DNA of 64,000 nt. Source: Alcaligenaceae bacterium (GTDB taxonomy: Bacteria > Pseudomonadota > Gammaproteobacteria > Burkholderiales > Burkholderiaceae_B). The notes below the pieces were generated by a model. That model made no database searches, was not told the DNA's origin, and worked only from the letters and a program-made list of their open reading frames with translations. Location of the stretch: assembly GCA_030538235.1 (NCBI GenBank), contig JAUNUJ010000001.1, positions 209,749-273,748 on the forward strand, in the 5' to 3' direction. This document shows positions 10,208-20,147 of the stretch, in pieces (positions within the stretch are counted from its first letter, which is position 1; each line of letters begins with the position of its first letter). Made by a program: the position numbers and the translations under genes.

Positions 10208-10223
10208 CTGTACGTATATACAG
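10208..10223 (-). promoter_or_regulatory. LexA box upstream of lexA
   Basis: CTGTACGTATATACAG, a perfect CTGT-N8-ACAG SOS operator, located 24 bases upstream of the lexA start codon. Confidence 0.9.
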
Positions 10224-10279
10224 TCATTTTCTATCATAATGCCGATAAATGCAAGTCCTATTTGAAGCCGTCGTATATC

Positions 10280-11479
10280 TTATAGGACAGCAGCGATGGC
10301 TTTGGCAACATAATCGATATTTGTTGAGTTAAGTGCAGCGACACAAATGCGACCAGAACCGACGGCATAGATGCCAAACTCCTCGCGTAAGCGCTCGACT
10401 TGTTGTTTGGTGAGACCGGAGTAGGAGAACATACCATTTTGCGTTAAGACAAAGTCGAAATCTTGCTCAACACCGGCATCCTTGATTTTTTGAACCAGTT
10501 GCTCGCGCATGGCTTGAATACGTACACGCATCTCGCCCAGTTCGTCTTCCCACGTTTTAAAGAGTTCCGGTGAATTAAGTACCGTAGCCACTACTGTCGC
10601 GCCATGAGTAGGCGGGTTTGAGTAGTTGGTACGAATGACGGTTTTGACCTGACTTAAGACCTTTTCGGCTAATTCTTTGGTTTTTGTGGTGAGGGTTAAG
10701 GCACCCACACGCTCACCGTAGAGCGAGAATGATTTGGAAAAAGAAGAGCTGACCAGTATCTCGACACCTGCCTCAGCAAATAGACGAACGACCTTAGCAT
10801 CTTCCTCTAGACCTGCGCCGAAACCCTGGTAGGCAATATCCAGAAATGGAATTAGTTGACGGGATTGAATGATTTCTAATAGCTCTTGCCATTGCTCCAT
10901 GCTTGGGTCAACACCGGTTGGGTTGTGACAGCATGCATGTAAAATCAGGATGCTTTTTGGAGGTAGACTCTCGAAGTGAGCCTTTAACGCCGCAAAGTCT
11001 AAACCGTGAGTTTCTGCTGAGTAATAGGGATAGTTTTCTACCTTGAAACCAGCCTTTTCGAAAATGGCACGGTGATTTTGCCAGCTCGGATCGCTGATAT
11101 AGACGGTGGAGTCAGGGACAAGAGTCTTAAGGAAATCGGCACCGATTTTGAGGGCGCCGGTACCACCGATAGACTCAACGGTCACCGCACGACCCTCGGC
11201 TATCACAGGAGAATCACGACCTAGAAGTAGGGCTTGGGCACCTTTGTTATAAGTAGCTAAACCATCAATAGGTAAGTAGCCACGTGGCTTGGCACCATCA
11301 AATTGTTGCTGTTCAGCTGTGCGAACGGCCTTGAGTAAGGGTAAGCGACCACTGTCGTCACTATAAACGCCAATCCCTAAATTAACTTTTTCTGGGCGGG
11401 TATCGGCGTTAAACTGTTCGTTAAGACCTAAAATGGGATCGCGTGGAGCCATTTCCACGTTCTGGTAGAGACTACTCAT
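10280..11479 (-). CDS. tyrB: Aromatic/aspartate aminotransferase
   Basis: A PLP-dependent class I aminotransferase that exchanges amino groups between aspartate or aromatic amino acids and 2-oxoglutarate. The frame stays open to 11560, but the start at 11479 (MSSLYQNVEMAPRDPILGL) gives 399 residues and the conserved family N-terminus. The Schiff-base lysine lies in SSSFSKSFSLYGERVG, and the pyrophosphate-handling segment HACCHNPTGVDP is present. Whether it prefers aspartate (AspC) or aromatic substrates (TyrB) cannot be settled from sequence; tyrosine and phenylalanine synthesis genes at 36.5-39.7 kb would need such an activity. It diverges from uvrB. Confidence 0.85.
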   Translation of the reverse strand: MSSLYQNVEMAPRDPILGLNEQFNADTRPEKVNLGIGVYSDDSGRLPLLKAVRTAEQQQFDGAKPRGYLPIDGLATYNKGAQALLLGRDSPVIAEGRAVTVESIGGTGALKIGADFLKTLVPDSTVYISDPSWQNHRAIFEKAGFKVENYPYYSAETHGLDFAALKAHFESLPPKSILILHACCHNPTGVDPSMEQWQELLEIIQSRQLIPFLDIAYQGFGAGLEEDAKVVRLFAEAGVEILVSSSFSKSFSLYGERVGALTLTTKTKELAEKVLSQVKTVIRTNYSNPPTHGATVVATVLNSPELFKTWEDELGEMRVRIQAMREQLVQKIKDAGVEQDFDFVLTQNGMFSYSGLTKQQVERLREEFGIYAVGSGRICVAALNSTNIDYVAKAIAAVL

Positions 11480-11573
11480 CGTATGTACACACCTGATTTT
11501 TGAAAAAAAAGAATAAAAAAGCGATAATAAAAGATTGCCTTTAAGGCACATCCATATCAATTAATTATAGCAA

Positions 11574-13601
11574 ATGAGCCAAGCAAGATTCCTAGAATTT
11601 CCTAATAGCCCTTTTCAGCTCTATCAACCATTTCCTCCCGCGGGTGATCAACCTGCAGCGATTGATGCCTTGGTAGAGGGGATAGATGATGGCTTAATGT
11701 TTCAAACATTGTTAGGTGTTACCGGTTCCGGTAAGACCTATACCATGGCCAATACCATTGCCCGTTTAGGTAGACCGGCGTTAATTTTGGCGCCCAATAA
11801 AACCCTAGCGGCTCAGCTCTATGCGGAGATGCGTGAGTTCTTCCCGCGCAACGCGGTTGAGTATTTTGTCTCTTACTATGATTACTACCAACCGGAGGCC
11901 TATGTACCGGCGCGTGATTTGTTTATTGAAAAGGATTCCTCGGTCAATGAGCATATTGAGCAAATGCGTTTGTCAGCAACCAAAAGTCTCTTAGAGCGAC
12001 GCGATACCATTGTCGTGGGTACCGTTTCGACCATTTATGGTATTGGTAATCAAAGTGATTATCACGCCATGATTTTATTGATCAGGAGAGGCGATGAAAT
12101 TCCTCGTAATGAGCTCCTAGCCCGTTTAGTCGCGATGCAATATGAACGTAATGATATGGAGTTCAGTCGTGGTACTTTTAGAGTTCGCGGTGATGTGATT
12201 GATGTTTTCCCTTCGGAGAACGCCGAGTTAGCGGTTCGTCTAAGTATGTTCGATGATGAGATTGAGACCATCGAGCTTTTTGATCCATTGACCGGCAAAG
12301 TACGTCAGGAAATCCCGCGTTTTACGATTTACCCTAGCTCTCACTTTGTGACGCCTCGAGAGACTATTTTACGGGCGATAGAAACAATCAAAGAGGAGTT
12401 GCGAGAGCGTAAACAGTATTACTACGATCAGGGCATGTTGGTTGAAGCACAACGTATTGAACAGCGCACTTTATTTGACCTCGAAATGATGCAAGAGCTT
12501 GGTTTCTGTAAGGGCATTGAAAACTACTCCAGACATTTATCAGGTGCCGCACCGGGCGAACCGCCAGCCACCTTAATTGATTATTTACCCCAAGATGCCT
12601 TAATGTTTTTTGATGAGAGTCATGTGATGATGGGGCAATTGCGGGGGATGTATCGTGGTGACCGTTCGCGCAAAGAAACCTTGGTGCAATTCGGTTTTAG
12701 ATTGCCGTCGGCTTTGGATAATAGACCTTTAAAAATCGAAGAATTTGAGCAACGCATGCGTCAAAGCGTCTTTGTTTCCGCAACCCCTGCCGATTATGAA
12801 AAAGAGCGTTCTGATCAGGTAGTGGAGCAAGTGGTGCGACCGACCGGTTTAGTGGACCCCATTGTTGAAGTCAGACCGGCCTTGACTCAGGTTGATGATT
12901 TATTAGGTGAGGCCAAAGAACGTATTGCTGTGGGTGAACGTGTTTTAGTCACTACCTTAACTAAGCGTATGGCAGAGGATTTAACCGAGTATTTAGAGGA
13001 AAATGGACTCAAGGTTCGGTATTTGCACTCTGATATTGACACTGTTGAACGAGTGGAAATTATTCGAGATTTGCGCTTGGGCACTTTTGATGTCTTGGTG
13101 GGGATTAACTTACTAAGAGAGGGTCTGGATATCCCGGAGGTTTCCTTGGTGGCGATTTTAGATGCGGACAAAGAGGGGTTTTTACGTTCCGATCGTAGTT
13201 TGATTCAGACCATTGGTCGTGCAGCTCGTAACCTAAACGGTAAAGCCATTTTATATGCCGATCGGGTGACTGATTCAATGGCGCGAGCGATTGATGAGAC
13301 CGAGCGTCGTCGTATCAAACAAGTCAGTTTTAACGAAGAGCATGGGATTACGCCGGTCGGTGTGCACAAAAAGGTCAAAGAAATGATCGATGGCGTGATG
13401 GCGCCCGTTGATGAACCGATATCTTCAATTCAAATTGATGATCTGAAACGCTTTGTTAATGATGAAAAAGCGTTGAGTCGTGAACTTAAGCGTCTTGAAA
13501 AAGCGATGATGGATCATGCTAAAAATCTGGAGTTTGAAGAAGCGGCTGCAGTTCGTGACCAATTGCAAAGGCTTAAGCAAGAAGTTTTGTTAAACTCCTA
13601 A
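11574..13601 (+). CDS. uvrB: Excinuclease ABC subunit B
   Basis: The damage-verifying helicase-like subunit of nucleotide excision repair, acting with UvrA and UvrC. The 675-residue protein is full length: Walker A GVTGSGKT at 48-55, the beta-hairpin region [12 protein letters not shown], the DESH box, helicase motif GRAARN, and the C-terminal UVR domain ([14 protein letters not shown]) that contacts UvrC. The start lacks a clear Shine-Dalgarno sequence. No CTGT-N8-ACAG site was found in the 94 bases separating it from the divergent aminotransferase, so classical LexA control is not evident. Confidence 0.97.
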   Translation: MSQARFLEFPNSPFQLYQPFPPAGDQPAAIDALVEGIDDGLMFQTLLGVTGSGKTYTMANTIARLGRPALILAPNKTLAAQLYAEMREFFPRNAVEYFVSYYDYYQPEAYVPARDLFIEKDSSVNEHIEQMRLSATKSLLERRDTIVVGTVSTIYGIGNQSDYHAMILLIRRGDEIPRNELLARLVAMQYERNDMEFSRGTFRVRGDVIDVFPSENAELAVRLSMFDDEIETIELFDPLTGKVRQEIPRFTIYPSSHFVTPRETILRAIETIKEELRERKQYYYDQGMLVEAQRIEQRTLFDLEMMQELGFCKGIENYSRHLSGAAPGEPPATLIDYLPQDALMFFDESHVMMGQLRGMYRGDRSRKETLVQFGFRLPSALDNRPLKIEEFEQRMRQSVFVSATPADYEKERSDQVVEQVVRPTGLVDPIVEVRPALTQVDDLLGEAKERIAVGERVLVTTLTKRMAEDLTEYLEENGLKVRYLHSDIDTVERVEIIRDLRLGTFDVLVGINLLREGLDIPEVSLVAILDADKEGFLRSDRSLIQTIGRAARNLNGKAILYADRVTDSMARAIDETERRRIKQVSFNEEHGITPVGVHKKVKEMIDGVMAPVDEPISSIQIDDLKRFVNDEKALSRELKRLEKAMMDHAKNLEFEEAAAVRDQLQRLKQEVLLNS

Positions 13602-13671
13602 GAGCCTTCTGATGTTGTTCGACTAATCCATGTATTATTAGTTGTTTAATTGTTTTATGAATTTTTAATCA

Positions 13672-14211
13672 ATGCGTATTAATTCGCTCTCAAAGAAAAT
13701 AATCGTTGTTGTTGCTGCAGTTACCTTTACTTTGGTGGCATTAGCCGGCTTAATCCCACAAAAAGACCAACTACCTGAAAACTCGCCTCTTGTTCCTAGT
13801 GAGATTGAAGATAGCGAGGGCTTGAGTAAGCAGCGACAAGAGGAAATAATTGTTCGTTCATTAACGAATTTTTCTCATGATATCGATAATGATTTATTAG
13901 CTGGTGTGCAGTATACCGGCTATATTAAGGGTGCGGGCAATGCGATTTTCCGCTTACATGCTCAAGCGCAACAGGAATTGGTGGCTGAGTTAGCAGGTCA
14001 GGAGAGCCAACTGTTTGAGTTGCTATTATTTAGTAATATCACTAGCAGTGTAGTTACTTTAATTAGTGGTGAACCTTACAAAATACCTGATACCGGACTC
14101 TATGAAATACGTATTGTCTTTCGCAGTCATATTGAAACCATTCAGGCAGCAGAGGCTGAGAATCAAGAGGCCGTACCTCAGGTATTTAATTTAAGCTTAA
14201 AGTTGCAATAA
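13672..14211 (+). CDS. Uncharacterised membrane-anchored or secreted protein
   Basis: A 179-residue protein of unrecognised family. Residues 9-27 form one hydrophobic segment after a basic N-terminus (SKK), so it is either exported by an uncleaved signal anchor or a signal peptide; the rest is soluble and acidic. The middle region, with GYIKGAGNAIFRLHAQAQQELVAEL split over two strands, recalls beta-sandwich domains of the pre-peptidase C-terminal type, but this is only an impression. It sits 70 bases after uvrB and 12 bases before the next gene, with no obvious terminator between, so the three genes downstream of uvrB could be co-transcribed. Confidence 0.6.
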   Translation: MRINSLSKKIIVVVAAVTFTLVALAGLIPQKDQLPENSPLVPSEIEDSEGLSKQRQEEIIVRSLTNFSHDIDNDLLAGVQYTGYIKGAGNAIFRLHAQAQQELVAELAGQESQLFELLLFSNITSSVVTLISGEPYKIPDTGLYEIRIVFRSHIETIQAAEAENQEAVPQVFNLSLKLQ

Positions 14212-14229
14212 TTTTTTAGTGAGATGTTC

Positions 14230-14745
14230 ATGAAAAACAAACCTTTGGCAGTAATCGTTTTTGAAGATGACGGCGATGAGGCGGTCATGACATTGTGGGA
14301 GGCCGTTGAGGAACTGCAAAAGCGAGGCCTTAAGGTTGGCGGATTGCTCAATAAAAAAGATAATAATGGCGGGTATATCGGTGAGATCATTTGTTCAATT
14401 AGCGATGATCGTGAGTATACGATTTTAGTGAACCGTGGTGCAGGTGCCAGCGGTTGTCGTCTGGATAGTGTGGCTTTGGCCGAATCCAGTGCGGTACCTC
14501 GCGAGGCTCTAGATCAAGGCATTGATGTTCTGGTAATTAATAAATTCGGTATTGCAGAAGCCGAAGGTCGTGGTCTACTTGCCGAGATGACGCGCGCCGC
14601 CAGTGAAGGTGTGCCTGTTCTGACTACTGTACATAACAAATACGCTGATGCTTGGCGCAGTTATAGTGATGAACTGGGTGTTGAGCTTTTTCCCATGGTC
14701 GAAGAAGTCATGGTCTGGCTTGATGCACAATTAGAAGAAGCTTAG
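14230..14745 (+). CDS. DUF2478 family protein (predicted nucleotide-binding)
   Basis: A 171-residue cytoplasmic protein that resembles the DUF2478 family: an N-terminal strand AVIVFEDDGDEAV, the central CRLDSVALAESS segment, DVLVINKFGIAEAEGRGL and a late PVLTTVHNKY. The family is a P-loop-like fold often found near molybdenum metabolism genes; no such genes are seen here, so no role is assigned. The start at 14230 is preferred over ATG 14224 because AGTGAG at 14218-14223 is correctly spaced only for the former. It lies between the hypothetical gene at 13672 and a methyltransferase gene. Confidence 0.6.
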   Translation: MKNKPLAVIVFEDDGDEAVMTLWEAVEELQKRGLKVGGLLNKKDNNGGYIGEIICSISDDREYTILVNRGAGASGCRLDSVALAESSAVPREALDQGIDVLVINKFGIAEAEGRGLLAEMTRAASEGVPVLTTVHNKYADAWRSYSDELGVELFPMVEEVMVWLDAQLEEA

Positions 14746-14774
14746 TCATTTTCAGAGTTTTAGCTGGGGTTCTT

Positions 14775-15593
14775 GTGTCCAAGAGAAAAATTCATCCACA
14801 ACTTGATTTTAGTCAATGGTATAGAGACTATATGAAGCGTATAGGCTTTGCCGAACGACCGGCTGCCAAGTGGGATCAGCGAGCCCATTCAATGCAAGAA
14901 AAAGGTCTTGTCGTCTCTGACTATATTGAGGCTTTTATTGCTAGTATGAATTTTGAAGGCGTTGCTACGGTATTGGATGTCGGTTCGGGCAATGGCCTCT
15001 TAGCCTTACAAATTGCCCCACAAGTAGAGCATGTGTATTGTTTGGACTATAGTCGGGTGATGCTTGATTATGTAGAGCTCAATGCTCGAGAAACAGGTCT
15101 GAACAATATCAGTACCATTCACTTATCCAAAGAGGCTGACTGGCAGGGACTGGTGCCTAAAGTGGATGTATTGATGTCTTCGCGCTCGGGTCTGGATGCG
15201 GATATCGAAAATTTATTTAATAAATTTCATCGTTACGCCAAACAGCATATCTATTATTCCTATCTGGTGGGCGGTCGTTTTGATCAGCCGGCGATCTCTG
15301 CGCTTTTAAATCAAGAACAGCACAATTTACCTGACTATATTCATATTATGAATGTGCTTTATGAGATGGGTGTTGATGCTAATCTTAGCTTTATCGATGG
15401 TCCGGGTCGTCTGCAAAGTTGCACGGATGAAGGCGGCTTCTTGAAGCAAATGGAAAATCAATATGGTGAGTTGGAGTCGAGTCAAATCGAGTTGCTAAAG
15501 GATTTTTACCATAAAGAAAAGGCGGAATTTTCCGGTTCTAACTATGGGATGAAATGGGCTTTGATGGATTGGTCGGTGCCTAGCAAAAATTAA
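14775..15593 (+). CDS. Class I SAM-dependent methyltransferase
   Basis: A 272-residue Rossmann-fold methyltransferase. The SAM-binding motif I is VLDVGSGNGLLAL (about residues 65-77) and the acidic end of the second strand is YCLDYS. The substrate cannot be inferred. It starts with GTG, preceded by CTGGGG, 29 bases after the DUF2478 gene; the pair looks co-transcribed and may be functionally linked. A strong hairpin ends the unit. Confidence 0.75.
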   Translation: MSKRKIHPQLDFSQWYRDYMKRIGFAERPAAKWDQRAHSMQEKGLVVSDYIEAFIASMNFEGVATVLDVGSGNGLLALQIAPQVEHVYCLDYSRVMLDYVELNARETGLNNISTIHLSKEADWQGLVPKVDVLMSSRSGLDADIENLFNKFHRYAKQHIYYSYLVGGRFDQPAISALLNQEQHNLPDYIHIMNVLYEMGVDANLSFIDGPGRLQSCTDEGGFLKQMENQYGELESSQIELLKDFYHKEKAEFSGSNYGMKWALMDWSVPSKN

Positions 15594-15613
15594 CTTACTG
15601 TGGACGATTAAAA

Positions 15614-15658
15614 ACTGAGCCCCAAATCATTGATGCAGATTTGAGGCTCAGTCTTTTG
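15614..15658 (+). terminator. Terminator after the methyltransferase gene
   Basis: ACTGAGCC...AAATC pairs with GATTT...GGCTCAGT around a short loop, with one side bulge, and is followed by CTTTT. It separates this operon from the convergent rdgC. Confidence 0.7.
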
Positions 15659-15682
15659 ATTCGACAAGCAGCTAATCACTGT

Positions 15683-16582
15683 TTACTGCTTTTTCTCACC
15701 ACCAAGCGCATGCGTTAAATCCTCAAGTAATCCTGAGAACTCCTTGCACATCAGTGTCATATCGGCTTCATAACGTTCGATTTCATCAGCGCCCCCGGGG
15801 TTGCGTTGCTCATCGAGAATCTCAAGCGCCTGTATACGCTTGATTTCCAAGGTATCGTGCAACACAAAGCTAATGCGATCGCGCCAGGTGAGGCCAAGTT
15901 TAGTGACGATTTTACCGCTTTCGATATGCTTGCTAACTTCCTCTTGCCCCGGAATAACATTAGTAAAACGGACCATGGCACGATCTTCTTGAGTTGATTT
16001 AAACTCTACCTGAGGCTCTAAATTAAAGCTCTCGGGCGCTGCGTCACTGAAAATCCACTCCGTCATAGCAGTGCTTGGCGATACCTCAGTCATAAAGGAT
16101 TGAATTGGCATGGGATCTAGTGCTTTGACTAGCAGAGAAATCACTTCATCAGCTTTAGAAGGAGTGCCGGCGTCAATATAGAGCCAGTGATTTTCCAAAT
16201 CCAAGCAGACGCGAGTTTGTCGGAAGATACTAAATGCCTTAGGAATTAGCGTGTCCGTCACCATTTCCTTGATTTCGCGCATTTGCTTGCGGCCGGGTCT
16301 ATAGCCTTGCTGCTCTTCAACCTCTAGGGCTTTTTCACGGGTAAATTGATTGATAACGCTTACCGGCAAGAGCTTTTTCTCGGCTTGCAAACATAGAAAA
16401 TAATACTGTCCAAGCTCGTAAACCAGGCCACTTTCCTCGAGCGGATTGACCCAGCCCAGCTTGGTGTCTTGCCCCGGACTGCCCTCAACAAAGGCGTGAG
16501 CCTGAAGTTTTTCCTCCAAGTCTTGAGCAGTTATTGTCCAGTCAGGGTTAAGACGGAATAGTTTAAGATTTTTGAACCACAT
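15683..16582 (-). CDS. rdgC: Recombination-associated protein RdgC
   Basis: A ring-forming DNA-binding protein that limits RecA filament activity. Its 299 residues match the family length, with the characteristic N-terminus MWFKNLKLFRL, the LGWVNPL motif and a late TWRDRISFVLHDTLEIKRI segment. It is divergent from recA with the recA regulatory region between them, which fits their functional link. No signal peptide; cytoplasmic. Confidence 0.93.
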   Translation of the reverse strand: MWFKNLKLFRLNPDWTITAQDLEEKLQAHAFVEGSPGQDTKLGWVNPLEESGLVYELGQYYFLCLQAEKKLLPVSVINQFTREKALEVEEQQGYRPGRKQMREIKEMVTDTLIPKAFSIFRQTRVCLDLENHWLYIDAGTPSKADEVISLLVKALDPMPIQSFMTEVSPSTAMTEWIFSDAAPESFNLEPQVEFKSTQEDRAMVRFTNVIPGQEEVSKHIESGKIVTKLGLTWRDRISFVLHDTLEIKRIQALEILDEQRNPGGADEIERYEADMTLMCKEFSGLLEDLTHALGGEKKQ

Positions 16583-16653
16583 ATTTTCGCCAAAAGGCTA
16601 AGTGTAGCATTTTGCCAATTAGTCGCAAGAAAAATACAAGAGGTGGATAAAAC

Positions 16654-16683
16654 TAACAATACTGTGCAAATACACAGTATAAT
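16654..16683 (+). promoter_or_regulatory. recA promoter with overlapping LexA box
   Basis: A perfect SOS operator CTGTGCAAATACACAG occupies 16662-16677 and abuts the -10 box TATAAT at 16678-16683; a weak -35 (TAACAA, 16654-16659) lies 18 bases upstream. LexA bound here would cover the spacer of the promoter. Confidence 0.88.
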
Positions 16684-16761
16684 TAATGGCATAATGATTG
16701 CAAAGTAGCAGATTATCAACTTGCTACCAGAGGCATCACATTTTTTTTAAGGAAACTTTGC

Positions 16762-17838
16762 ATGAGTACAAAAGCAAATAAAGCGGCTAATGACGAGCGT
16801 TCAAAAGCCTTAGCAGCTGCCTTATCCCAAATTGAAAAGCAATTTGGTAAGGGCTCCGTTATGCGCTACGGGGATAATGAGATCCAGCATGATATTCAGC
16901 TGGTATCGACTGGCTCTTTAGGACTTGATATCGCTCTAGGGGTAGGGGGGTTACCACGTGGTCGTGTGATTGAGGTTTATGGCCCGGAGTCTTCGGGCAA
17001 AACCACCTTGACTCTACAAGTGATTGCGGAGATGCAGAAAATTGGTGGTACTTGTGCCTTTATTGATGCTGAGCATGCCCTAGATGTTCAGTATGCCAGT
17101 CGTTTGGGTATTAATCTTGAGGATCTCTTGATTTCTCAGCCCGATACCGGTGAGCAAGCGCTTGAAATTACTGATGCCCTAGTGCGTTCAGGTTCGGTTG
17201 ACCTGATTGTGATTGACTCGGTAGCGGCTTTGACGCCACGTGCAGAAATTGAAGGTGATATGGGTGATAATCTCCCAGGTCTTCAAGCACGTTTGATGAG
17301 CCAAGCCTTACGTAAGCTAACTGCATCCATTAAGCGCACGAATTGTATGGTGATCTTTATTAACCAGATCCGCATGAAGATTGGTGTGATGTTCGGTAGC
17401 CCGGAGACCACTACCGGGGGTAATGCCTTAAAGTTCTACTCATCTGTGCGTTTAGATATCCGTCGCATCGGCTCGATTAAGCGCGGCGACGAGATTGTTG
17501 GCAACGAGACCCGAGTTAAAGTGGTCAAAAACAAGATTGCACCGCCATTTAAACAGGCTGAGTTCGATATTATGTACGGTACCGGTATTTCACGCGAGGG
17601 TGAGATTATCGACTTGGGCGTTAAAGCCGGCATCGTCGATAAGGCAGGTGCCTGGTACAGCTACGATGGCACTCGCATCGGTCAGGGTAAGGACAATGTT
17701 CGTGAGTATTTACGCGAAAATCCTGCGATGGCCGTTGAAATTGAAAATAAGATCCGCGAGGATTTAGGTCTGCTTCAACGTGCGATGACAATTGAACCGG
17801 TAGAAGGCGCTGATGCAGAATCACCCGAGGAAATTTGA
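16762..17838 (+). CDS. recA: Recombinase RecA
   Basis: ATP-dependent strand-exchange protein and co-protease for LexA cleavage. The 358-residue protein is full length, with Walker [10 protein letters not shown] at residues 74-82, the Walker B region [11 protein letters not shown], the L2-type [22 protein letters not shown] split motif and an acidic tail ([11 protein letters not shown]). AAGGAAAC precedes the ATG. recX follows 10 bases later, and an SOS operator overlaps the promoter. Confidence 0.99.
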   Translation: MSTKANKAANDERSKALAAALSQIEKQFGKGSVMRYGDNEIQHDIQLVSTGSLGLDIALGVGGLPRGRVIEVYGPESSGKTTLTLQVIAEMQKIGGTCAFIDAEHALDVQYASRLGINLEDLLISQPDTGEQALEITDALVRSGSVDLIVIDSVAALTPRAEIEGDMGDNLPGLQARLMSQALRKLTASIKRTNCMVIFINQIRMKIGVMFGSPETTTGGNALKFYSSVRLDIRRIGSIKRGDEIVGNETRVKVVKNKIAPPFKQAEFDIMYGTGISREGEIIDLGVKAGIVDKAGAWYSYDGTRIGQGKDNVREYLRENPAMAVEIENKIREDLGLLQRAMTIEPVEGADAESPEEI

Positions 17839-17848
17839 GTTTAACTAG

Positions 17849-18466
17849 ATGAGTTCTAGAGATAGTGATAATCAGGCAAGTTACAGCTCATTAGCAGATG
17901 AGCTGACTGCCAAATCCTCTGAATCTAAGGCTAAAAAATCACAGCTTAGCTTGTTGGCTCGAGCCATTGCCATTTTGTCTCGACGCGATCACTCCGAAAA
18001 AGAGCTTCGTCAAAAATTGCAACGCTATACAGATGACTTTGATGAGATAGACTCAGTGCTTAGTCGTTTGCAACAAGAAAACTGGCAGTCTGACCAACGC
18101 TTTGTCGAAAACTTTGTGCAGAGTAGGGAGCAGCGTTGGGGTAATCAGAAGATTCTCCAAGCGTTGGCACAGCATGAATTAGATAGCGAATCATTAACAG
18201 AGCTCAAAGAAGATCTTAAAGACACGGAGTACCAAAGAGCTCGCGAGGTTTGGATTAAGCGTTTTGGAGCCAAATACGGGATTGATTTTTATGGCTCGGA
18301 GTCTTCAGCGGACTACGAGCTATTAGATCAAGATGAGCAGTTAAGCTTCGAAGAACAAGCCAAAGAAAGGGCCAGACAAATGCGCTTTTTAGCCTCCCGT
18401 GGTTTTAGTGCCGATGTGGTTTATAAAGTGGTTAATTCACGTGGTGCGCCAGAAGAGGAGTATTGA
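17849..18466 (+). CDS. recX: Regulatory protein RecX
   Basis: Inhibits RecA filament extension. The 205-residue protein carries the RecX repeats: LLARAIAILSRRDHSEKELRQKL, then LSRLQQENWQSDQRFVENFV and the C-terminal MRFLASRGFSADVVYKVV (each given here in part). It is longer than E. coli RecX (166 residues) owing to an N-terminal Ser/Lys-rich tail of about 35 residues and an acidic insert near residues 155-175. Directly downstream of recA in the same transcription unit. Confidence 0.92.
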   Translation: MSSRDSDNQASYSSLADELTAKSSESKAKKSQLSLLARAIAILSRRDHSEKELRQKLQRYTDDFDEIDSVLSRLQQENWQSDQRFVENFVQSREQRWGNQKILQALAQHELDSESLTELKEDLKDTEYQRAREVWIKRFGAKYGIDFYGSESSADYELLDQDEQLSFEEQAKERARQMRFLASRGFSADVVYKVVNSRGAPEEEY

Positions 18467-18503
18467 ACCCTCATCAGCTGCCTTGCATCACTGTTAAATC
18501 AGC

Positions 18504-18540
18504 AAAGGCTAAGAATTTTTATTCTTAGCCTTTACTTTTT
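18504..18540 (+). terminator. Terminator of recA-recX
   Basis: A 13-bp perfect stem (AAAGGCTAAGAAT and complement) with a four-base loop, followed by ACTTTTTT. Confidence 0.8.
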
Positions 18541-18546
18541 TATACT

Positions 18547-18570
18547 AGAAAAACTCAAGAAAACTTGAGT
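18547..18570 (-). terminator. Terminator of argH
   Basis: ACTCAAG and CTTGAGT pair around a four-base loop; on the minus strand the stem is followed by TTTTCT. It lies 15 bases past the argH stop. Confidence 0.65.
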
Positions 18571-18584
18571 CTGACATACTTAAT

Positions 18585-20003
18585 TTACTCACTTAAAATA
18601 CGTTCAGCTTCAGCTTTGACGCATTCAGGTGCCGTACCGCCCACATGTTTACGTGCGGCCACAGAACCTTCTAGGGTAAGTACTTCAAAGATATCTGCTT
18701 CAATGCTACGGTCAAATTCTTTCAGTTGTTCTAAATCCAGATCGGCCAGATCACACTGAAGCTCTTCACACCGACGTACGGCTAAAGCAACTACCTCGTG
18801 TGCATCACGGAAAGGTAAGCCCTTTTTCACCAAGTAATCAGCCAAATCTGTGGCTGTTGAGAAACCTTGGAGGGCAGCAGCACGCATATTGTCAGCATTG
18901 ACAGTGATGCCACCAACCATATCGACAAAGATGGTTAAGGTATCACGTAGGGTATCAGCGGTATCAAATAGTCCCTCTTTGTCTTCTTGGTTGTCTTTGT
19001 TATATGCCAGAGGCTGTGCTTTCATTAAAGTTAAGAGTGCGATTAGGTGACCATTGACTCGACCGGTTTTACCGCGAGCAAGCTCAGGAACATCGGGGTT
19101 TTTCTTTTGCGGCATAATTGAACTGCCGGTGCAGAAGCGATCGGCTAATTGAATAAAACCAAAACGTGGACTCATCCAAATGATCAATTCCTCTGATAGA
19201 CGTGAAATATGCGTCATAATCAGACTGCTAGCGGCACAGAACTCAATGGCAAAATCACGATCAGATACCGCATCCAGAGAGTTACGGCAAACCGCCTCAA
19301 AGCCCAGGCTCTCAGCACTGCGCTCTCGGTCAATGGGATATGACGTGCCGGCCAAAGCAGCTGCCCCTAAAGGTGAGCGGTTGACACGACGACGGCAGTC
19401 AGCTAAACGCTCTGCATCACGTCCGAACATTTCGGCATACGCTAAGAGGTGATGACCGAAAGTGACAGGCTGTGCTACCTGTAAATGAGTAAAACCGGGC
19501 ATGATGGTCGCATGGTTATCAAGAGCAACCTGAGCTAAGGCTTGGCGTAATTGCTTTAGCAGACCAAGCGCGACATCAATTTCAGAACGCAACCAAAGAC
19601 GCATATCAGTAGCGACCTGGTCGTTACGAGAACGTCCGGTATGCAAACGCTTACCGGCATCGCCAATTAATTCGACCAGTCTTTTTTCAATATTTAAATG
19701 AACGTCTTCGAGATCAAGTGACCACTCGAACTCACCGGCTTCGATTTCTTTGATAATAGTCGCCATGCCGTTTTGGATCTGTTGTAAATCATCACCGCTG
19801 ATCACACCCACATGTGCAAGCATCTCAGCGTGAGCAAGTGAGCCCTGAATATCAAACGCTGCTAGACGCTTATCGAAATTCACGGAGGCGGTATAACGTT
19901 TGACTAGGTCGGAAACAGGCTCACTAAAACGTGCAGACCAAGCTTTGGCTTTATTATCGAATTGATTATGGGTGTTGTTATCTGGAGTAGTAGAATCAGT
20001 CAT
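18585..20003 (-). CDS. argH: Argininosuccinate lyase
   Basis: Splits argininosuccinate into arginine and fumarate, the last step of arginine synthesis. The 472-residue protein has the superfamily signature [12 protein letters not shown], the [17 protein letters not shown] segment and the helix with TSYPIDRE. Length is normal for the family (about 460). It stands alone, converging on recX and diverging from nadE. Confidence 0.97.
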   Translation of the reverse strand: MTDSTTPDNNTHNQFDNKAKAWSARFSEPVSDLVKRYTASVNFDKRLAAFDIQGSLAHAEMLAHVGVISGDDLQQIQNGMATIIKEIEAGEFEWSLDLEDVHLNIEKRLVELIGDAGKRLHTGRSRNDQVATDMRLWLRSEIDVALGLLKQLRQALAQVALDNHATIMPGFTHLQVAQPVTFGHHLLAYAEMFGRDAERLADCRRRVNRSPLGAAALAGTSYPIDRERSAESLGFEAVCRNSLDAVSDRDFAIEFCAASSLIMTHISRLSEELIIWMSPRFGFIQLADRFCTGSSIMPQKKNPDVPELARGKTGRVNGHLIALLTLMKAQPLAYNKDNQEDKEGLFDTADTLRDTLTIFVDMVGGITVNADNMRAAALQGFSTATDLADYLVKKGLPFRDAHEVVALAVRRCEELQCDLADLDLEQLKEFDRSIEADIFEVLTLEGSVAARKHVGGTAPECVKAEAERILSE

Positions 20004-20147
20004 TTAATTGAAAATATCTGTAAAATAGAACAGCGCCAAGTTATCAGCAGTCGGCCCTGTTTAATTAATTATTAGTTTGCTAATCTTCAATTATAAAGGC
20101 TTTGCTCGCAGCCTGATGAAAACACTATTTTTATTTATGAAAATATT

